Shown: positions 18,466 to 28,425, counted from the first letter of the stretch. The stretch: 64,000 nt of DNA from Spongiibacter pelagi (GCF_014705705.1 NZ_JACXLD010000001.1:620001-684000), one strand, 5' to 3'. Notes: generated from the letters alone by a model not told the origin. Numbers and translations: made by a program.

Positions 18466-19209
18466 GTGTCGGAACGTATTTTTGGCCTGCATGCCGTGCA
18501 GGCGGTTTTATCGCGCCAAGCTGGGCGGATTGAAGAAATTTTTGTGCAGGAAGGCCGCCATGACAAGCGCTTGAATGAGCTGCTTGCTCTGGCGAATAAA
18601 GCGGGAGTTCGCGTGACCGAAACGCCGCGCGCCGAGCTGGATAAAATGGTTGAGGGGCGTCATCAAGGTGTTGTTGCGCTTGCCCAATCACTTAAGGCAA
18701 GTAGCGAAAAAGATTTGCCCCAGCTAATTCAAAATGCCGGCGCTGGTGCGTTGGTGCTGATTTTAGATGGTGTGACCGATCCTCATAATTTGGGTGCCTG
18801 CTTGCGCAGTGCCGATGCCGCAGGCGTCACGGCTGTAGTGGTGCCTAAAGATAATTCCGCCGGGCTAACCGCAGTGGCGCAAAAAGTTGCCTGTGGAGCT
18901 GCTGAAACGATTCCTTTTATAGAAGTTACCAATCTAGCGCGCAGTATGAAAACCATGCAGGACGCTGGTTTGTGGTTTATCGGTCTGGCGGGCGAAGCGG
19001 ATCGCACCCTGTACGAGCAGGATTTGCGCGGTCCGGTGGGTTTGGTGATGGGGGCGGAAGGCAGCGGCCTGCGTCGTCTGACTCGCGAAAATTGTGACTT
19101 TCTTGCCAGTTTGCCAATGGCGGGTACCGTTAGCAGTCTTAACGTCTCTGTCGCCACTGGTATCTGCCTATTTGAGGCGGTGCGCCAGCGCGGCCTCGCG
19201 GCACAGTAA
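18466..19209 (+). CDS. rlmB: 23S rRNA (guanosine-2251-2'-O)-methyltransferase
   Basis: 247 aa, beginning at a GTG codon. The N-terminal L30e-like substrate-binding domain (to about 75, IFGLHAVQAVL) precedes a SpoU/TrmH knotted methyltransferase domain. The SpoU motifs are DPHNLGACLRSADAAGV, GLVMGAEGSGLRRL and SLNVSVATGICLFEA, which form the trefoil-knot SAM site. It 2'-O-methylates G2251 in the P-loop of 23S rRNA. The start is supported by the exact match to the family N-terminus (MSERIFGLHAV). Confidence 0.95.
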   Translation: MSERIFGLHAVQAVLSRQAGRIEEIFVQEGRHDKRLNELLALANKAGVRVTETPRAELDKMVEGRHQGVVALAQSLKASSEKDLPQLIQNAGAGALVLILDGVTDPHNLGACLRSADAAGVTAVVVPKDNSAGLTAVAQKVACGAAETIPFIEVTNLARSMKTMQDAGLWFIGLAGEADRTLYEQDLRGPVGLVMGAEGSGLRRLTRENCDFLASLPMAGTVSSLNVSVATGICLFEAVRQRGLAAQ

Positions 19210-19245
19210 GCACGCTCAAAATTGTATAAAAAATGGCCTAATAGC

Positions 19246-19274
19246 TTGCATTTATTACTGGGCTTGCCTAGAAT
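19246..19274 (+). promoter_or_regulatory. Promoter of the rpsF ribosomal operon
   Basis: TTGCAT (19246-19251), 17-bp spacer, TAGAAT (19269-19274). Transcription would start near 19281, giving a leader of about 100 nt that contains the structured element at 19336-19375. Confidence 0.65.
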
Positions 19275-19335
19275 CCGCGCTCCTAAATTAACAGCAGTCC
19301 CCGTGTCCGGGTTGTAAACGGAAAGCGGAACTGTA

Positions 19336-19375
19336 CTCCTTGCCACACTGAAAAGGTGGCTAAACCCGTAAGGAG
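19336..19375 (+). promoter_or_regulatory. S6:S18-type ribosomal leader overlapping the rpsF ribosome site
   Basis: CTCCTT (19336-19341) pairs with AAGGAG (19370-19375), which is the ribosome-binding site of rpsF. An inner stem GCCAC/GTGGC (19342-19346 with 19356-19360) carries a 9-nt loop, and the 3' side has a 9-nt bulge containing CCCG (19361-19369). A two-stem element with a CCG-containing bulge just before rpsF is the known S6:S18 binding leader that mimics the 16S rRNA site and shuts off translation when S6:S18 are in excess. The structure is read from the sequence; its regulatory role is inferred by family. Confidence 0.7.
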
Positions 19376-19381
19376 CATACA

Positions 19382-19825
19382 ATGCGTCACTACGAGATCG
19401 TGTTTCTGGTGCACCCTGACCAGAGCGAGCAAGTCAACGGTATGGTCGAAAGATATACCCAGACTATCGAAAAAGACGGCGGTAAAGTTCACCGCCTAGA
19501 AGACTGGGGCCGCCGTCAACTGGCTTACCCAATCAACAAAATCCACAAAGCACACTACGTGCTGATGAACGTCGAGGCGACTGCCGAGGCCGTGGAAGAA
19601 CTGTCTACCAACTTCCGCTACAACGATGCTGTTCTGCGTAACATGATCATCCGTCGTGACGACGCTGTGACTGAAGAGTCACCGATCATGAAGGCTGAAA
19701 AAGAAAGCCGCGAGCGTCGTAGCCGCAATGAGCAGCGCCAAGAGCGCCGCGATGCGGAACAAGATGAAGACAACAACAGCGATGAAGATTCAGCAGAAGA
19801 AGTTACTGCTGAAGACGCTGAATAA
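19382..19825 (+). CDS. rpsF: 30S ribosomal protein S6
   Basis: 147 aa. [18 protein letters not shown] at the N-terminus and [20 protein letters not shown] in the middle are S6 signatures. The last 30 residues are highly acidic (Asp/Glu-rich); in E. coli the S6 tail is extended post-translationally with glutamates. S6 binds S18 and the platform of 16S rRNA. It is the first gene of the rpsF-rpsR-DUF2232-rplI operon; unlike E. coli, no priB lies between rpsF and rpsR. Confidence 0.98.
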   Translation: MRHYEIVFLVHPDQSEQVNGMVERYTQTIEKDGGKVHRLEDWGRRQLAYPINKIHKAHYVLMNVEATAEAVEELSTNFRYNDAVLRNMIIRRDDAVTEESPIMKAEKESRERRSRNEQRQERRDAEQDEDNNSDEDSAEEVTAEDAE

Positions 19826-19848
19826 TTGCGGAACTAAGGAGATAAGTC

Positions 19849-20076
19849 ATGGCACGTTTTTTCCGTCGTCGTAAGTTCTGCCGCTTCAGTGCAGAGGGCG
19901 TTAAAGAGATCGATTACAAAGATCTGGAAACCCTGAAAGCCTATGTATCCGAGACTGGCAAAATTGTTCCCAGCCGGATCACTGGAACCAATGCCAAGTA
20001 CCAGCGTCAGCTGTCTACAGCTATCAAGCGCGCTCGTTACCTGGCTCTGCTGCCGTACACCGACAGCCACAAGTAA
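19849..20076 (+). CDS. rpsR: 30S ribosomal protein S18
   Basis: 75 aa, small and basic. [30 protein letters not shown] and [13 protein letters not shown]-like [20 protein letters not shown] are S18 hallmarks. It forms a heterodimer with S6 on the small-subunit platform. AAGGAG precedes the ATG by 8 nt; it lies 23 nt after rpsF. Confidence 0.98.
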   Translation: MARFFRRRKFCRFSAEGVKEIDYKDLETLKAYVSETGKIVPSRITGTNAKYQRQLSTAIKRARYLALLPYTDSHK

Positions 20077-20085
20077 TACGTTTCC

Positions 20086-20928
20086 GTGCGCCCACTTGCT
20101 GAGTTCATCTTAAAGGGGCGACTCCAAGCCGTAGCGGTAGCCGGTTTGGGGATGGGAACACTGATGTTTGCCTGGGTTGGCGCTGCCGCTGCCGCCCTGG
20201 TTGCCCTGAGAAAGGGATTAGCTGAAGGCGCTTACGTTGTATTTTGGGCGCTGCTTCCCGCCATTGCCGTAGCGGTAATGGCGAGGGATGTTGGTCCGTT
20301 GACCATGCTGCTGGGAACAGCAGTAACGGCAGCGGTCTTGCGCACCATGCAGTATTGGCCTTATGCCTTGCTGGCTGCGGTTGGCGCTGGTTTGGCCAGT
20401 GCTACTGCGTTGAATGTTGCCGGTCAGGCCTATTTGGCGGAAGTGTTGGCAATGGTCAACCCGATGCTGGAGCAGTTTCGCCAGCAGGGTGCCAAGATCA
20501 ACATTCAGGCGGGTGATGTTGCCGCTGTGATTGGGGTGAGTACCTGTTTGTGGAGTGTGTTGGCGGTGATGCTGGCGCGCTGGTGGCAAGCAGTACTGTT
20601 TCGCCCGGGTGGTTTCCGTGAGGAAATGTGGCAATTGCGCCTGCCGCCAACGGTCACGCTAATTCTGGTGGCCTTGCTGTTATTGCTGAGCAATATGGGT
20701 GAGGTTTACCGTTTTTGGGGTATCTGCTGCGCACTGCCATTTATTGTGGCGGGTTTGGCACTGGTTCACGGCGTAGTTGGTCGTTTGAACTTGGGCCGTG
20801 TGTGGCTAGTGGTTTTGTATGTGGCGCTGTCCTTGGTGGGCCCATTGTGGGCCGTGATTATGCTAGTGGCAGTGTTAGACAGTTGGATTGATTTTAGAAA
20901 GCGTCTGCCGGTTCCGCCGGAACAGTAG
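20086..20928 (+). CDS. DUF2232 (YybS-like) multi-pass membrane protein
   Basis: 280 aa from a GTG codon, 9 nt after rpsR. About eight hydrophobic segments span the protein (for example residues 15-37, 48-66, 70-90, 145-165, 188-205, 212-230 and 240-262). The N-terminus [16 protein letters not shown] is the conserved opening of this family. Its place between rpsR and rplI is conserved in pseudomonads and relatives, but its function is unknown. It may be an inner-membrane transporter or scaffold; the ribosomal context may reflect only cotranscription. Confidence 0.85.
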   Translation: MRPLAEFILKGRLQAVAVAGLGMGTLMFAWVGAAAAALVALRKGLAEGAYVVFWALLPAIAVAVMARDVGPLTMLLGTAVTAAVLRTMQYWPYALLAAVGAGLASATALNVAGQAYLAEVLAMVNPMLEQFRQQGAKINIQAGDVAAVIGVSTCLWSVLAVMLARWWQAVLFRPGGFREEMWQLRLPPTVTLILVALLLLLSNMGEVYRFWGICCALPFIVAGLALVHGVVGRLNLGRVWLVVLYVALSLVGPLWAVIMLVAVLDSWIDFRKRLPVPPEQ

Positions 20929-20959
20929 GCGACGCAGACGCAAAGAGAGGGTTAGAACC

Positions 20960-21406
20960 ATGCAAGTGATTCTGCTGGAAAAAGTTGGCAAGCTGGGTAA
21001 CCTCGGCGACCAAGTAAATGTGAAATCCGGTTACGGCCGTAATTTCCTGGTTCCCTTTGGCAAGGCGGTACCTGCCACTGCGGATAATGTAAAAGCGTTT
21101 GAAGCACGTCGTGCTGAGCTGGAAGCGGCTGCAGCTGAGAAACTGAGCGAAGCAACTGCCCGCGCTGAGCAACTGGCTGCCGTTAGCGTAACCATCGAAG
21201 CCAATGCTGGCGAAGGTGGCAAGCTGTTCGGTTCTATCGGTACTCGCGACATTGCTGACGCAGTGACTGCGGCTGGCGTTGCCATCGACAAGAGCGAAGT
21301 GCGTATGCCAGAAGGTCCGATTCGTGAAATCGGTAGCTTCGAAGTCGCTATTCAGATTCACTCTGACGTAACTCAGAACGTTAACGTTACTGTTGTTGCA
21401 GAATAA
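20960..21406 (+). CDS. rplI: 50S ribosomal protein L9
   Basis: 148 aa, the standard length, from the ATG at 20960 (GAGAGGG ribosome site upstream). Starting upstream at 20888 would add 24 basic residues and overlap the preceding gene, so it was rejected. The N-terminal domain has [19 protein letters not shown] and [17 protein letters not shown] long central helix (about 40-75) connects to the C-terminal RNA-binding domain ([13 protein letters not shown]). L9 binds 23S rRNA near the L1 stalk base and helps maintain reading frame. Confidence 0.98.
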   Translation: MQVILLEKVGKLGNLGDQVNVKSGYGRNFLVPFGKAVPATADNVKAFEARRAELEAAAAEKLSEATARAEQLAAVSVTIEANAGEGGKLFGSIGTRDIADAVTAAGVAIDKSEVRMPEGPIREIGSFEVAIQIHSDVTQNVNVTVVAE

Positions 21407-21501
21407 GAGTTGCTGAAAAAAGCTGCTGAGTAATCTCTAACCGGGATTGCGGCTAGCGCGAACAAGGCCACCATTTGGCGGGCGTTGATACTCGCGTTAC
21501 T

Positions 21502-21540
21502 AAAAAAGTGTGTCAGGCATAGCCGGCACGCTTTTTTTTT
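21502..21540 (+). terminator. Intrinsic terminator after rplI
   Basis: AAAAAAGTGTGTC pairs with GGCACGCTTTTTT (G-U wobbles at two positions), with an inner GGC-ATA-GCC hairpin and a run of nine T at the end. It lies 95-130 nt after the L9 stop and 19 nt before the dnaB start. It separates the ribosomal operon from dnaB, at least in part. Confidence 0.85.
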
Positions 21541-21558
21541 GCCACAATTTCCGGCCGA

Positions 21559-22983
21559 ATGAATGTTGGACTGACCGTGCAGGCTGAATCCCAAGAACCC
21601 GATTTTCCCCCCGATTTTGATGAGTCGGAATTTGCGCAATTAAAGCTGCCTCCCCATTCACTTGAGGCGGAGCAGTCTGTGCTGGGCGGTTTAATGATCG
21701 CCCCGGAAGCTTGGGATAGTGTGGCCGATGCGGTGGGTGAGGGCGATTTTTTCCGTCCTGAACACCGGCATATCTTCGCCTGTATGGCGCGCTTGATTGA
21801 GGCGCAGCAGCCCATCGATGTGGTTACGCTGGCAGAAAGTCTGGCTCGTAATGGCAAGTTGGAAGATATTGGCGGCCCTGCCTATCTCGCCGAAATTGCC
21901 GGTAACACCCCCTCTATTGCCAATATTCGCGCCTACGCAGAAGTGGTGCGCGAGCGTGCTATTTTTCGGGCGCTGATTTCCGCCGCCAATACCATTGCCG
22001 ATAAGAGCTTTAACCCGGAAGGGCGCAGCAGTGATGAGGTGCTGGATGAAGCTGAGCGCTGCATTATGCAGATTGCCGAGGAGCGACCTAAAACCGGCGG
22101 CCTAGAGCCGGTCGGGCCGCTACTGAAGCAAGCCGTTAATAAAATTGATGAGCTGTTTAATAGCACCGATGATATTACCGGGCTGACTACCGGCTTTCAG
22201 GCGCTAGATGAAATGACATCGGGCCTGCAAAAGTCTGATTTGGTGATTGTGGCCGCGCGTCCATCTATGGGTAAAACCACCTTTGCCATGAACTTGGTTG
22301 AGAACGCGTTGTTGGCGAAAAACCTGCCGACTCTGGTGTTCAGTATGGAGATGCCGGCCAGCCAATTGATGATCAGGATGCTGTCCTCGGTTGGCAAAAT
22401 CGACCAGACCCGCATGCGGACCGGGCAGTTGGAAAGTGAAGACTGGGGCAAGCTCAGTGGTGCCGTAGAGCGCTTAAAAGACAAGTTGCTGTTTATTGAT
22501 GACACCCCAGCACTGACCCCCACTGAAGTGCGCAGCCGGGCGCGTAAAGTTATGCGGGAGCACGGCCAGATCGGCATGATTATGCTCGATTACCTGCAGT
22601 TGATGCGCGTAGCGGGTAATAGCGAAGGTCGTACTGCAGAAATTTCTGAAATCTCTCGCTCGCTCAAAGGGATTGCCAAAGAATTTGAGTGTCCGGTGGT
22701 GGCGCTATCCCAGCTAAACCGTGCGCTAGAACAGCGGCCCAATAAGCGGCCGGTAAACTCTGACTTGCGGGAATCGGGAGCGATCGAGCAGGACGCCGAC
22801 GTGATTATGTTTATCTATCGCGACGAGGTCTACAACGAGGAAACCGAGCACAAAGGCGTCGCGGAAATTATTATCGGCAAGCAGCGGAACGGCCCGATAG
22901 GTACCGCGCGTTTAGCCTTTATTGGTAAGCACACGCGGTTTGAGAATTTGGCGGTAGGGTATTCTGATTCCGACGATTATTGA
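21559..22983 (+). CDS. dnaB: Replicative DNA helicase DnaB
   Basis: 474 aa, without an intein. The N-terminal domain (about 30-130, PPHSLEAEQSVLGGL) binds primase. A linker leads to the RecA-like ATPase domain: Walker A ARPSMGKTT (233-241), Walker B IMLDYLQLM, and the conserved SDLRESGAIEQDAD segment before the arginine finger. The hexamer unwinds the replication fork 5'-3' on the lagging strand and must be loaded by a partner protein. A candidate loader pair lies 5.4 kb away at 28426-30181. alr, often next to dnaB in E. coli and pseudomonads, is not here; tatC converges on it instead. Confidence 0.97.
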   Translation: MNVGLTVQAESQEPDFPPDFDESEFAQLKLPPHSLEAEQSVLGGLMIAPEAWDSVADAVGEGDFFRPEHRHIFACMARLIEAQQPIDVVTLAESLARNGKLEDIGGPAYLAEIAGNTPSIANIRAYAEVVRERAIFRALISAANTIADKSFNPEGRSSDEVLDEAERCIMQIAEERPKTGGLEPVGPLLKQAVNKIDELFNSTDDITGLTTGFQALDEMTSGLQKSDLVIVAARPSMGKTTFAMNLVENALLAKNLPTLVFSMEMPASQLMIRMLSSVGKIDQTRMRTGQLESEDWGKLSGAVERLKDKLLFIDDTPALTPTEVRSRARKVMREHGQIGMIMLDYLQLMRVAGNSEGRTAEISEISRSLKGIAKEFECPVVALSQLNRALEQRPNKRPVNSDLRESGAIEQDADVIMFIYRDEVYNEETEHKGVAEIIIGKQRNGPIGTARLAFIGKHTRFENLAVGYSDSDDY

Positions 22984-23042
22984 TTCAGATTGGTGACTGC
23001 ACTCTAAATCCTACTTGTCGGCCGCATTTATTCTGCGGGTGC

Positions 23043-23810
23043 TTATTCTTCTGGTGCTTGTTCTTCTGGTATTTGTTTCTTACGAGATTTTTCAATCAAG
23101 CCGCCAAAGAACACCCCAATCTCAAACAGCATCCACATGGGAATGGCTAATAGCGCTTGAGAAATGACATCTGGCGGTGTGAGTAACATGCCCACCACAA
23201 AGCAGCAAACAATCACATAAGGCCGTTTGCCGGCCAATTCCTCGGCTTTGATTACCCCGGCACTGATAAGCAGAATGGTGGCGATGGGAATTTCAAAAGC
23301 AGCGCCAAAAGCCAGAAACAGCTTTAATGCGGTATCCAAAAATTTGGAAATATCCGGGGTGTAGGCTACACCCTCAGGGGTAATGCTGCTGAAAAAGCCG
23401 AATACTAGCGGGAACACCACAAAATAGGCAAAGGCGAGGCCGGCGTAAAACAGAATCACACTGGAAACCAGCAGCGGCGCCGCCAAGCGCTTTTCGTGTT
23501 GATACATGCCGGGGGCGATAAAAGCCCAAGCCTGATGAAGAATAACCGGAATCGCCAGACAGAAGGCGCTAACCAGTACCAGCTTAAACGGGGTGAGGAA
23601 GGTCGAGGCGATTTCAGTGGCGATCATGCCGCTGCCTTCGGGCAGCAGAGATTGCAAGGGCGCGGAAACGAAGCTGTAAATCTCTCCAGAAAAAGGCATG
23701 AGCGCTAGCGCGCACACAAGAATAGCGAGTACGCAGCGCAACAATCGGTCGCGCAGCTCAGTTAGGTGGGAAACAAGGGGTTGCCCGCTGTCAGTCTCGG
23801 CGCTGCTCAT
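23043..23810 (-). CDS. tatC: Sec-independent protein translocase subunit TatC
   Basis: 255 aa with six membrane helices. The N-terminal cytoplasmic signature [14 protein letters not shown] and the first periplasmic loop (with [13 protein letters not shown] downstream) are conserved. TatC with TatB recognises twin-arginine signal peptides of folded proteins, then recruits TatA. The tatC start overlaps tatB by 20 bp. The tail PEEQAPEE is encoded by a short 15-bp direct repeat, and the stop codon lies in a further degenerate copy where CAA became TAA. The molybdenum oxidoreductase at 57275-59521 carries a twin-arginine signal and is a likely client. Confidence 0.97.
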   Translation of the reverse strand: MSSAETDSGQPLVSHLTELRDRLLRCVLAILVCALALMPFSGEIYSFVSAPLQSLLPEGSGMIATEIASTFLTPFKLVLVSAFCLAIPVILHQAWAFIAPGMYQHEKRLAAPLLVSSVILFYAGLAFAYFVVFPLVFGFFSSITPEGVAYTPDISKFLDTALKLFLAFGAAFEIPIATILLISAGVIKAEELAGKRPYVIVCCFVVGMLLTPPDVISQALLAIPMWMLFEIGVFFGGLIEKSRKKQIPEEQAPEE

Positions 23811-24210
23811 CGTTTAGCTTTTCTGAATGGTCTGTAGGGGCGGGTTCAGTTATTTCCGTGCCGCCCAGTTCGTCTTCTTTATCGGTGGCGTTCGCCTCGG
23901 GCGGCATAATACTATTGCCGATCTGCTGCAGGGCGTCATTAGTTGTTTTGGTGGTGCTTTCTAGCGCACTTTGCAGGTTTTTTTCGCTCTCTTTTAGCGA
24001 GGCCATCACCTGCTCGTTATGGAGCTGGCGACGAATTTCATCGGCGCCGACTTCGCGCTCAATCTCGCTGCGGATTTCATTAAAGCTGCGGCGAAATCGG
24101 CCAAGCCACAAGCTAATTGTGCGAATTGTGCCGGGCAGGCGCTCGGGGCCGATCACCAATAGACCGACCACCGCAATTAATAGCAGCTCACCAAAACCCA
24201 TATCGAACAT
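23791..24210 (-). CDS. tatB: Sec-independent protein translocase subunit TatB
   Basis: 139 aa. One N-terminal helix ([21 protein letters not shown]) carries the Glu8 and Gly-Pro-Glu hinge (GPERLP) that distinguish TatB from TatA. An amphipathic helix and a variable acidic tail follow. TatB pairs with TatC to bind twin-arginine signals. It begins 3 nt after tatA. Confidence 0.95.
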   Translation of the reverse strand: MFDMGFGELLLIAVVGLLVIGPERLPGTIRTISLWLGRFRRSFNEIRSEIEREVGADEIRRQLHNEQVMASLKESEKNLQSALESTTKTTNDALQQIGNSIMPPEANATDKEDELGGTEITEPAPTDHSEKLNDEQRRD

Positions 24211-24213
24211 GGA

Positions 24214-24450
24214 TTATTTCGACTCGTTCTTCTGCTCGGTTGAGGTGGTATCAGCTGACTCGTCAGCCTGTTCCTCGATATTTTTTTGCTGGGTAGCGTC
24301 TCCGTCTTTATCGCCCATGGCGTCTTTAAAGCCTTTGACTGCACCGCCCAGATCGCCGCCGATATTTTTAAGTTTTTTAGTGCCGAACAGCAGCACCACA
24401 ATGGCGAGGATGATAAGCAGTTGCCAGATACTGATTCCGCCAAGTCCCAT
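24214..24450 (-). CDS. tatA: Sec-independent protein translocase subunit TatA
   Basis: 78 aa. A short membrane helix ([20 protein letters not shown]) with the Phe-Gly hinge is followed by an amphipathic helix ([15 protein letters not shown]) and a polar, acidic tail. TatA oligomerises to form the translocation path for folded proteins. First of the tatABC set, 28 nt after hisE. Confidence 0.96.
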   Translation of the reverse strand: MGLGGISIWQLLIILAIVVLLFGTKKLKNIGGDLGGAVKGFKDAMGDKDGDATQQKNIEEQADESADTTSTEQKNESK

Positions 24451-24478
24451 GGTTGTCTCCAGATAATATTAGTGCGAA

Positions 24479-24817
24479 TTAATTAGAGGGTGTGCGCGAC
24501 GCTTTTTCTTCCAGCCCCGAGAGACCAAAACGGCGTGCGAGTTCATTGAGTACGGCTTGGTGATTTTCACCGCGCTCGGCCAGCATCACCAGGCTGTGAA
24601 ACCACAGGTCGGCGGTTTCATAAATCAGTTTACTATTGTCGCCGCTTTGCTCGGCATCTTTGGCCGCCAACACTGTTTCAATAGCTTCTTCGCCGACTTT
24701 TTCCAGAATTTTATTCAGGCCTTTATGATAAAGGCTGGCAACGTAGGAGCTGTCTGCATCTGCGCCTTTGCGCTCGGCTAATACTTGATCGAGCTGTTCA
24801 AGAATACTTTGTGCCAT
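24479..24817 (-). CDS. hisE: Phosphoribosyl-ATP pyrophosphatase
   Basis: 112 aa all-alpha MazG-like NTP pyrophosphohydrolase. [21 protein letters not shown] contains the E-E-x(n)-E-x-x-D metal-binding set (about 34-54), and [14 protein letters not shown] completes the site. It converts phosphoribosyl-ATP to phosphoribosyl-AMP, the second step of histidine synthesis. It is separate from hisI here rather than fused as in E. coli, and starts 3 nt after it. Confidence 0.96.
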   Translation of the reverse strand: MAQSILEQLDQVLAERKGADADSSYVASLYHKGLNKILEKVGEEAIETVLAAKDAEQSGDNSKLIYETADLWFHSLVMLAERGENHQAVLNELARRFGLSGLEEKASRTPSN

Positions 24818-24820
24818 GAC

Positions 24821-25219
24821 TTAGGTTTTATCCTGATAAATACTTTCGGGGTCGCGAATCACTTCTTCGCGGCTCTGCCATTGCTGATCTTTTAAGCCGC
24901 GATAAAAGCAACTCTCACGGCCGGTGTGGCAGGCGATGCCGCCGAGTTGTTCGACTTGCATCAGCAGGGCATCACCGTCGCAATCCAGCGCAATATCCAG
25001 CAGGTTTTGCACGTGGCCAGAGCTTTCGCCTTTGCGCCACAGTTGTTGGCGCGAACGGGACCAGTAGATGGCGCGGCCTTCTTTAAGACTGAGTTCAAGA
25101 GACTCGCGATTCATCCATGCCATCATTAATACGCGCCCGCTTTTGGCGTCTTGGGCAATGGCGGCGACGAGGCCGTCGGCGTTCCATTTTATCTGGTCGA
25201 GCCAGTGACTTGTGCTCAT
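24821..25219 (-). CDS. hisI: Phosphoribosyl-AMP cyclohydrolase
   Basis: 132 aa. [16 protein letters not shown] is the family N-terminus. DCDGDALL supplies the magnesium aspartates, and [16 protein letters not shown] provide the zinc cysteines. It opens the adenine ring of phosphoribosyl-AMP, the third step of histidine synthesis. It lies between ubiB and tatA, an arrangement shared with pseudomonads, so linkage with Tat is positional, not functional. Confidence 0.97.
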   Translation of the reverse strand: MSTSHWLDQIKWNADGLVAAIAQDAKSGRVLMMAWMNRESLELSLKEGRAIYWSRSRQQLWRKGESSGHVQNLLDIALDCDGDALLMQVEQLGGIACHTGRESCFYRGLKDQQWQSREEVIRDPESIYQDKT

Positions 25220-25279
25220 GACTTGTTTCTCAATTTTTTACGAGGGCTACTTTACCCTAATCGCGTTGTTTTTCAGAGC

Positions 25280-26896
25280 TTAGCGGCGGCGTCTTAGCGC
25301 AAAAAACAGACTTAAACCCAGTAATACGAGGCTCTCGGTCGGCAGGGTCTTCAGGTTTTCTGCCCATTCTGGGTTGGCGACAATAACGGCACCGGCAAGG
25401 CAGGCCAGTGCCAGTGTTTGGCTGTATTGATGACCGGGTTTGCGCGGAGCAGCGACATTATGGTGTTGTGGCGTTCGCGCTAACGGTGCCGTCGCCGTCC
25501 TTTCAAGTAGGGTTTCCGGCAGGTGGGGCAGCTGTTCCAGCCAGCCGGGCAGGCGGTGGCTGACTTTGCGCAGCATGGTTTGTGGTGAATAGCGGTCGCG
25601 AATCCAATTTTCGAGAAAGGGCATTGCGGTGGCCCATAAATCCAATTGTGGATAAAGCTGGCGGCCTAGCCCTTCGATATTCAATAGCGTTTTTTGTAGC
25701 AACACCAGCGAGGGCTGCACTTCCATATCGAAGCGGCGGGCGGTTTGGAATAAATACACCAGCAATTGACCGAAGGAAATTTCCGCCAGCGGTTTTTCAA
25801 AAATGGGTTCGCAAACGCTGCGCATGGCCGCTTCAAATTCGTGAACGCGGGTTTCTGGCGGTACCCAGCCACACTCGATATGGAGTTCGGCGACTTCGCG
25901 GTAGTTGCGCTGAAAAATCGCCAACAGATTGCGGGCCAGATAGTACTGATCGAAATCGCTAAGGCTGCCGATAATAGCGCAGTCAATGGCAATGTATTGC
26001 GGCGAATGCGGGTTTTCGCGAGAGACAAAAATATTGCCGGGGTGCATGTCGGCGTGAAAAAAACTGTCGCGGAACACTTGGGTGAAAAAGATTTCCACGC
26101 CGCGTTCGGCCAGCTTTTTCATATCTGTGCCTTGGGCTTGCAAGGCTGCAATATCAGTGACAGGAATGCCGTAGATGCGCTCCATGGTCAGTACATTGCG
26201 GCGGGTGTAATCCCAGAACACTTCGGGCACATAAAGAATTTCAGAGCTTTGAAAATTGCGTCGCAGCTGCGATGTGTTAGCCGCTTCGCGCTTGAGGTCG
26301 AGCTCGTCAAAAATAGTGTGTTGGTAATCCTCCACCACTTCGACGGGGCGCAGTCTTGGGCCGTCTGGCAGGTAGTCATGGGCCAGTCGCGCAAGGCTGA
26401 AAAGCAGTTTGATGTCTTGGCGTATGATTTTTTCAATGCCTGGGCGTACCACTTTGACAACGACTTTTTGGCCGCTGGGCAGGGTGGCGGTGTGCACCTG
26501 CGCGATGGACGCAGAGGCCAAGGGCTGTTGATCAAATTCTGAAAATAATTGGGCGATGGGTTGGCCCAGTGCCTTTTCGATTAACGCCATAGCCTGATCG
26601 CTGGGAAACGGCGGTACCTGATCTTGCAGCTTGGCCAATTCGTCGGCCATATCCGGGGGAAGCAGGTCGCGGCGAGTGGAGAGGATCTGGCCAAATTTAA
26701 TAAAAATAGGGCCCAGTGATTCCAGTGCTAGGCGCAGGTGGCGGCCGCGTTCTCCTTTGGGGTTTGGAAATAAACGCCACGGCCCGGTTTTAAGTAATAA
26801 TTTGGCGCGCCAAGGTAGGGCATCTGCGGGGATAAGCAGGTCGAGTCGGTAGCGACAAAATATCCAGCAGATGGCGAGCAGGCGGCGCAGCCCCAT
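25280..26896 (-). CDS. ubiB: Ubiquinone biosynthesis atypical kinase/ATPase UbiB
   Basis: 538 aa, ABC1/ADCK family. The family-specific KxGQ motif ([16 protein letters not shown], about 65-80) and the Ala-rich nucleotide loop ([13 protein letters not shown]) replace the usual kinase glycine loop. HADMHPGNI is the catalytic loop, and AIDCAIIG stands at the usual DFG position. Two C-terminal membrane helices (about 490-508 and 516-533) anchor it. UbiB supports coenzyme Q assembly, probably by ATP-driven extraction of lipid intermediates. It follows ubiJ by 14 nt. Confidence 0.96.
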   Translation of the reverse strand: MGLRRLLAICWIFCRYRLDLLIPADALPWRAKLLLKTGPWRLFPNPKGERGRHLRLALESLGPIFIKFGQILSTRRDLLPPDMADELAKLQDQVPPFPSDQAMALIEKALGQPIAQLFSEFDQQPLASASIAQVHTATLPSGQKVVVKVVRPGIEKIIRQDIKLLFSLARLAHDYLPDGPRLRPVEVVEDYQHTIFDELDLKREAANTSQLRRNFQSSEILYVPEVFWDYTRRNVLTMERIYGIPVTDIAALQAQGTDMKKLAERGVEIFFTQVFRDSFFHADMHPGNIFVSRENPHSPQYIAIDCAIIGSLSDFDQYYLARNLLAIFQRNYREVAELHIECGWVPPETRVHEFEAAMRSVCEPIFEKPLAEISFGQLLVYLFQTARRFDMEVQPSLVLLQKTLLNIEGLGRQLYPQLDLWATAMPFLENWIRDRYSPQTMLRKVSHRLPGWLEQLPHLPETLLERTATAPLARTPQHHNVAAPRKPGHQYSQTLALACLAGAVIVANPEWAENLKTLPTESLVLLGLSLFFALRRRR

Positions 26897-26910
26897 AGTA
26901 TGTCCTTGTT

Positions 26911-27549
26911 TTAGTTCTTTTCGGTCTGTTGAGCGATTCGCTGACTCAGGCTGCGAAGTCGGGCTTCAAGGCGTTCGCTGCGGGTGCGCAGGTCTTCTAT
27001 CTGTCTAAAGAAATCTTCGGCTTGATAGGGGTGCGGCACTAGTCGGCTTTCTTCCAGTAAAAAATCTTCTACTTGGCGGCGCAGGGTTTTGGCGCCTTGC
27101 AGGGCCCAACGCTGTCCTGCGCGGAGGCTGCTGCCGATCTGGTGGGCGACAACATCACCAAAGGTATTTGCCAGGGGGCGCTCCCAGTCCAGATCCAGTT
27201 GGCTGAGAATATTGCGTAATTCCAGCAGTGGGGCGGTATCACCCTGAATTGTGATGTCGCCATTAATTAAGGCAGTTGCGGGATCGTCGGCGCTGGCAAT
27301 GCGGGCGAATTCGGCCCAACTGCCGCTTAGGCGCGTATCAACTTTTGTTTGTGAATCACTGTTCAGCCTGATGTGACCGCTTTGGATGGCAATGCCAAGA
27401 AAGATCTCGGGTTCTTGTAGCTGCAGGGCGAAGCGTTTGCCATTGAGGGTGCTGAGTTGTTCGGGGGCGCGGCTGTCCAGTGTGATGCCGCGATTAATGG
27501 CATCTTCCAGCGCTCCTAGGGCGGCACTTTGCAGCATACCGTTGATCAA
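26911..27549 (-). CDS. ubiJ: Ubiquinone biosynthesis accessory factor UbiJ (SCP2 domain)
   Basis: 212 aa. The first 120 residues form an SCP2 sterol-carrier-like lipid-binding domain (with [19 protein letters not shown]). The C-terminus (about 170-210) is a charged coiled coil, [19 protein letters not shown]. UbiJ organises the soluble Ubi complex together with UbiK and holds the polyprenyl intermediate. It overlaps ubiE by 4 bp and precedes ubiB, the standard ubiEJB operon. Confidence 0.93.
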   Translation of the reverse strand: MINGMLQSAALGALEDAINRGITLDSRAPEQLSTLNGKRFALQLQEPEIFLGIAIQSGHIRLNSDSQTKVDTRLSGSWAEFARIASADDPATALINGDITIQGDTAPLLELRNILSQLDLDWERPLANTFGDVVAHQIGSSLRAGQRWALQGAKTLRRQVEDFLLEESRLVPHPYQAEDFFRQIEDLRTRSERLEARLRSLSQRIAQQTEKN

Positions 27550-28295
27550 GGTTTGATGCCCCGGTGCAGCGCAACAATGCCGCCGGTCAGGTTGTGGTAG
27601 CGGGTGTCGACAAAGCCGGCCTCATCCATCATGCCTTTCAGGGTTTCCTGGTCGGGGTGCATACGAATGCTTTCCGCCAGATAGCGGTAGCTTTCTTCGT
27701 CGTTGGTGACCAGCTTGCCCATCTTGGGCAGGATATCGAAGGAATAGCGGTCGTAGACTTTGCCGAGTAATTCGCTGGATGGTTTGGAAAATTCCAGAAT
27801 CAGCAGGCGACCGCCGGGCTTTAGTACGCGCAGCATGGAACGAATGGCAGCATCTTTGTCGGTGACATTGCGCAGGCCAAAGGCGATGGTGATGCAGTCG
27901 AAATGATTGTCGGGGAACGGCAGGCATTCCGCATTGGCTTGCACGTATTCAATATTGTCGACAATGCCCTTGTTGGTGAGTTTTTCGCGGCCCACTTTCA
28001 GCATGGAGTCGTTGATGTCGGCGAGCACGACTTTGCCCTGACTGCCGACCAAGCGGCTGAATTTTGCGGCCAGATCGCCAGTGCCGCCAGCGATATCGAG
28101 GACTTTTTGGCCGGGGCGTACGGCGGAAGATTCGATGGTGAACTGTTTCCACAGGCGGTGAATGCCACCGGACATCAGGTCATTCATCAAGTCGTATTTG
28201 GCAGCCACCGAGTGAAAAACACCGGCGACCATGCCGGCTTTGTCTTTGCTTTCTACGGTACGAAAGCCGAAATGAGTGGTTTTATCGTCTGCCAT
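27546..28295 (-). CDS. ubiE: Ubiquinone/menaquinone biosynthesis C-methyltransferase UbiE
   Basis: 249 aa class I SAM methyltransferase. The SAM loop is [15 protein letters not shown] (about 67-81), with ADINDSML as the acidic end of motif II. The UbiE signatures [17 protein letters not shown] and [17 protein letters not shown] are both present. It methylates the benzoquinol ring in coenzyme Q synthesis (and demethylmenaquinol where present). It is the first gene of the minus-strand run ubiE-ubiJ-ubiB-hisI-hisE-tatABC. Confidence 0.97.
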   Translation of the reverse strand: MADDKTTHFGFRTVESKDKAGMVAGVFHSVAAKYDLMNDLMSGGIHRLWKQFTIESSAVRPGQKVLDIAGGTGDLAAKFSRLVGSQGKVVLADINDSMLKVGREKLTNKGIVDNIEYVQANAECLPFPDNHFDCITIAFGLRNVTDKDAAIRSMLRVLKPGGRLLILEFSKPSSELLGKVYDRYSFDILPKMGKLVTNDEESYRYLAESIRMHPDQETLKGMMDEAGFVDTRYHNLTGGIVALHRGIKP

Positions 28296-28335
28296 GTGTT
28301 GCTCGCCTGAAACTCGTCAAAATAATGTGGCGGCT

Positions 28336-28364
28336 ATTGTAAGGTATTTGCCGCCGCTTGGCAG
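28336..28364 (-). promoter_or_regulatory. Candidate promoter of the ubiE operon
   Basis: Minus strand: CTGCCA (28359-28364), 17-bp spacer, TACAAT (28336-28341), 41 bp upstream of the ubiE start. The inverted repeat GGCGGC/GCCGCC (28329-28334 with 28350-28355) brackets the -10 box and may be an operator. The -35 box matches only 4 of 6 consensus positions. Confidence 0.4.
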
Positions 28365-28425
28365 GTTGCTGTCGTGCCTGCTTTTGCGTGCTAACTGAAT
28401 CTGATGTTTCTGAATTTGGGGAACA

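Noticed and set aside
25766-26542. Open frame of 258 codons on the plus strand inside ubiB.
   Set aside because: It is antisense to ubiB, whose kinase motifs are complete; the antisense product has no recognisable domain.
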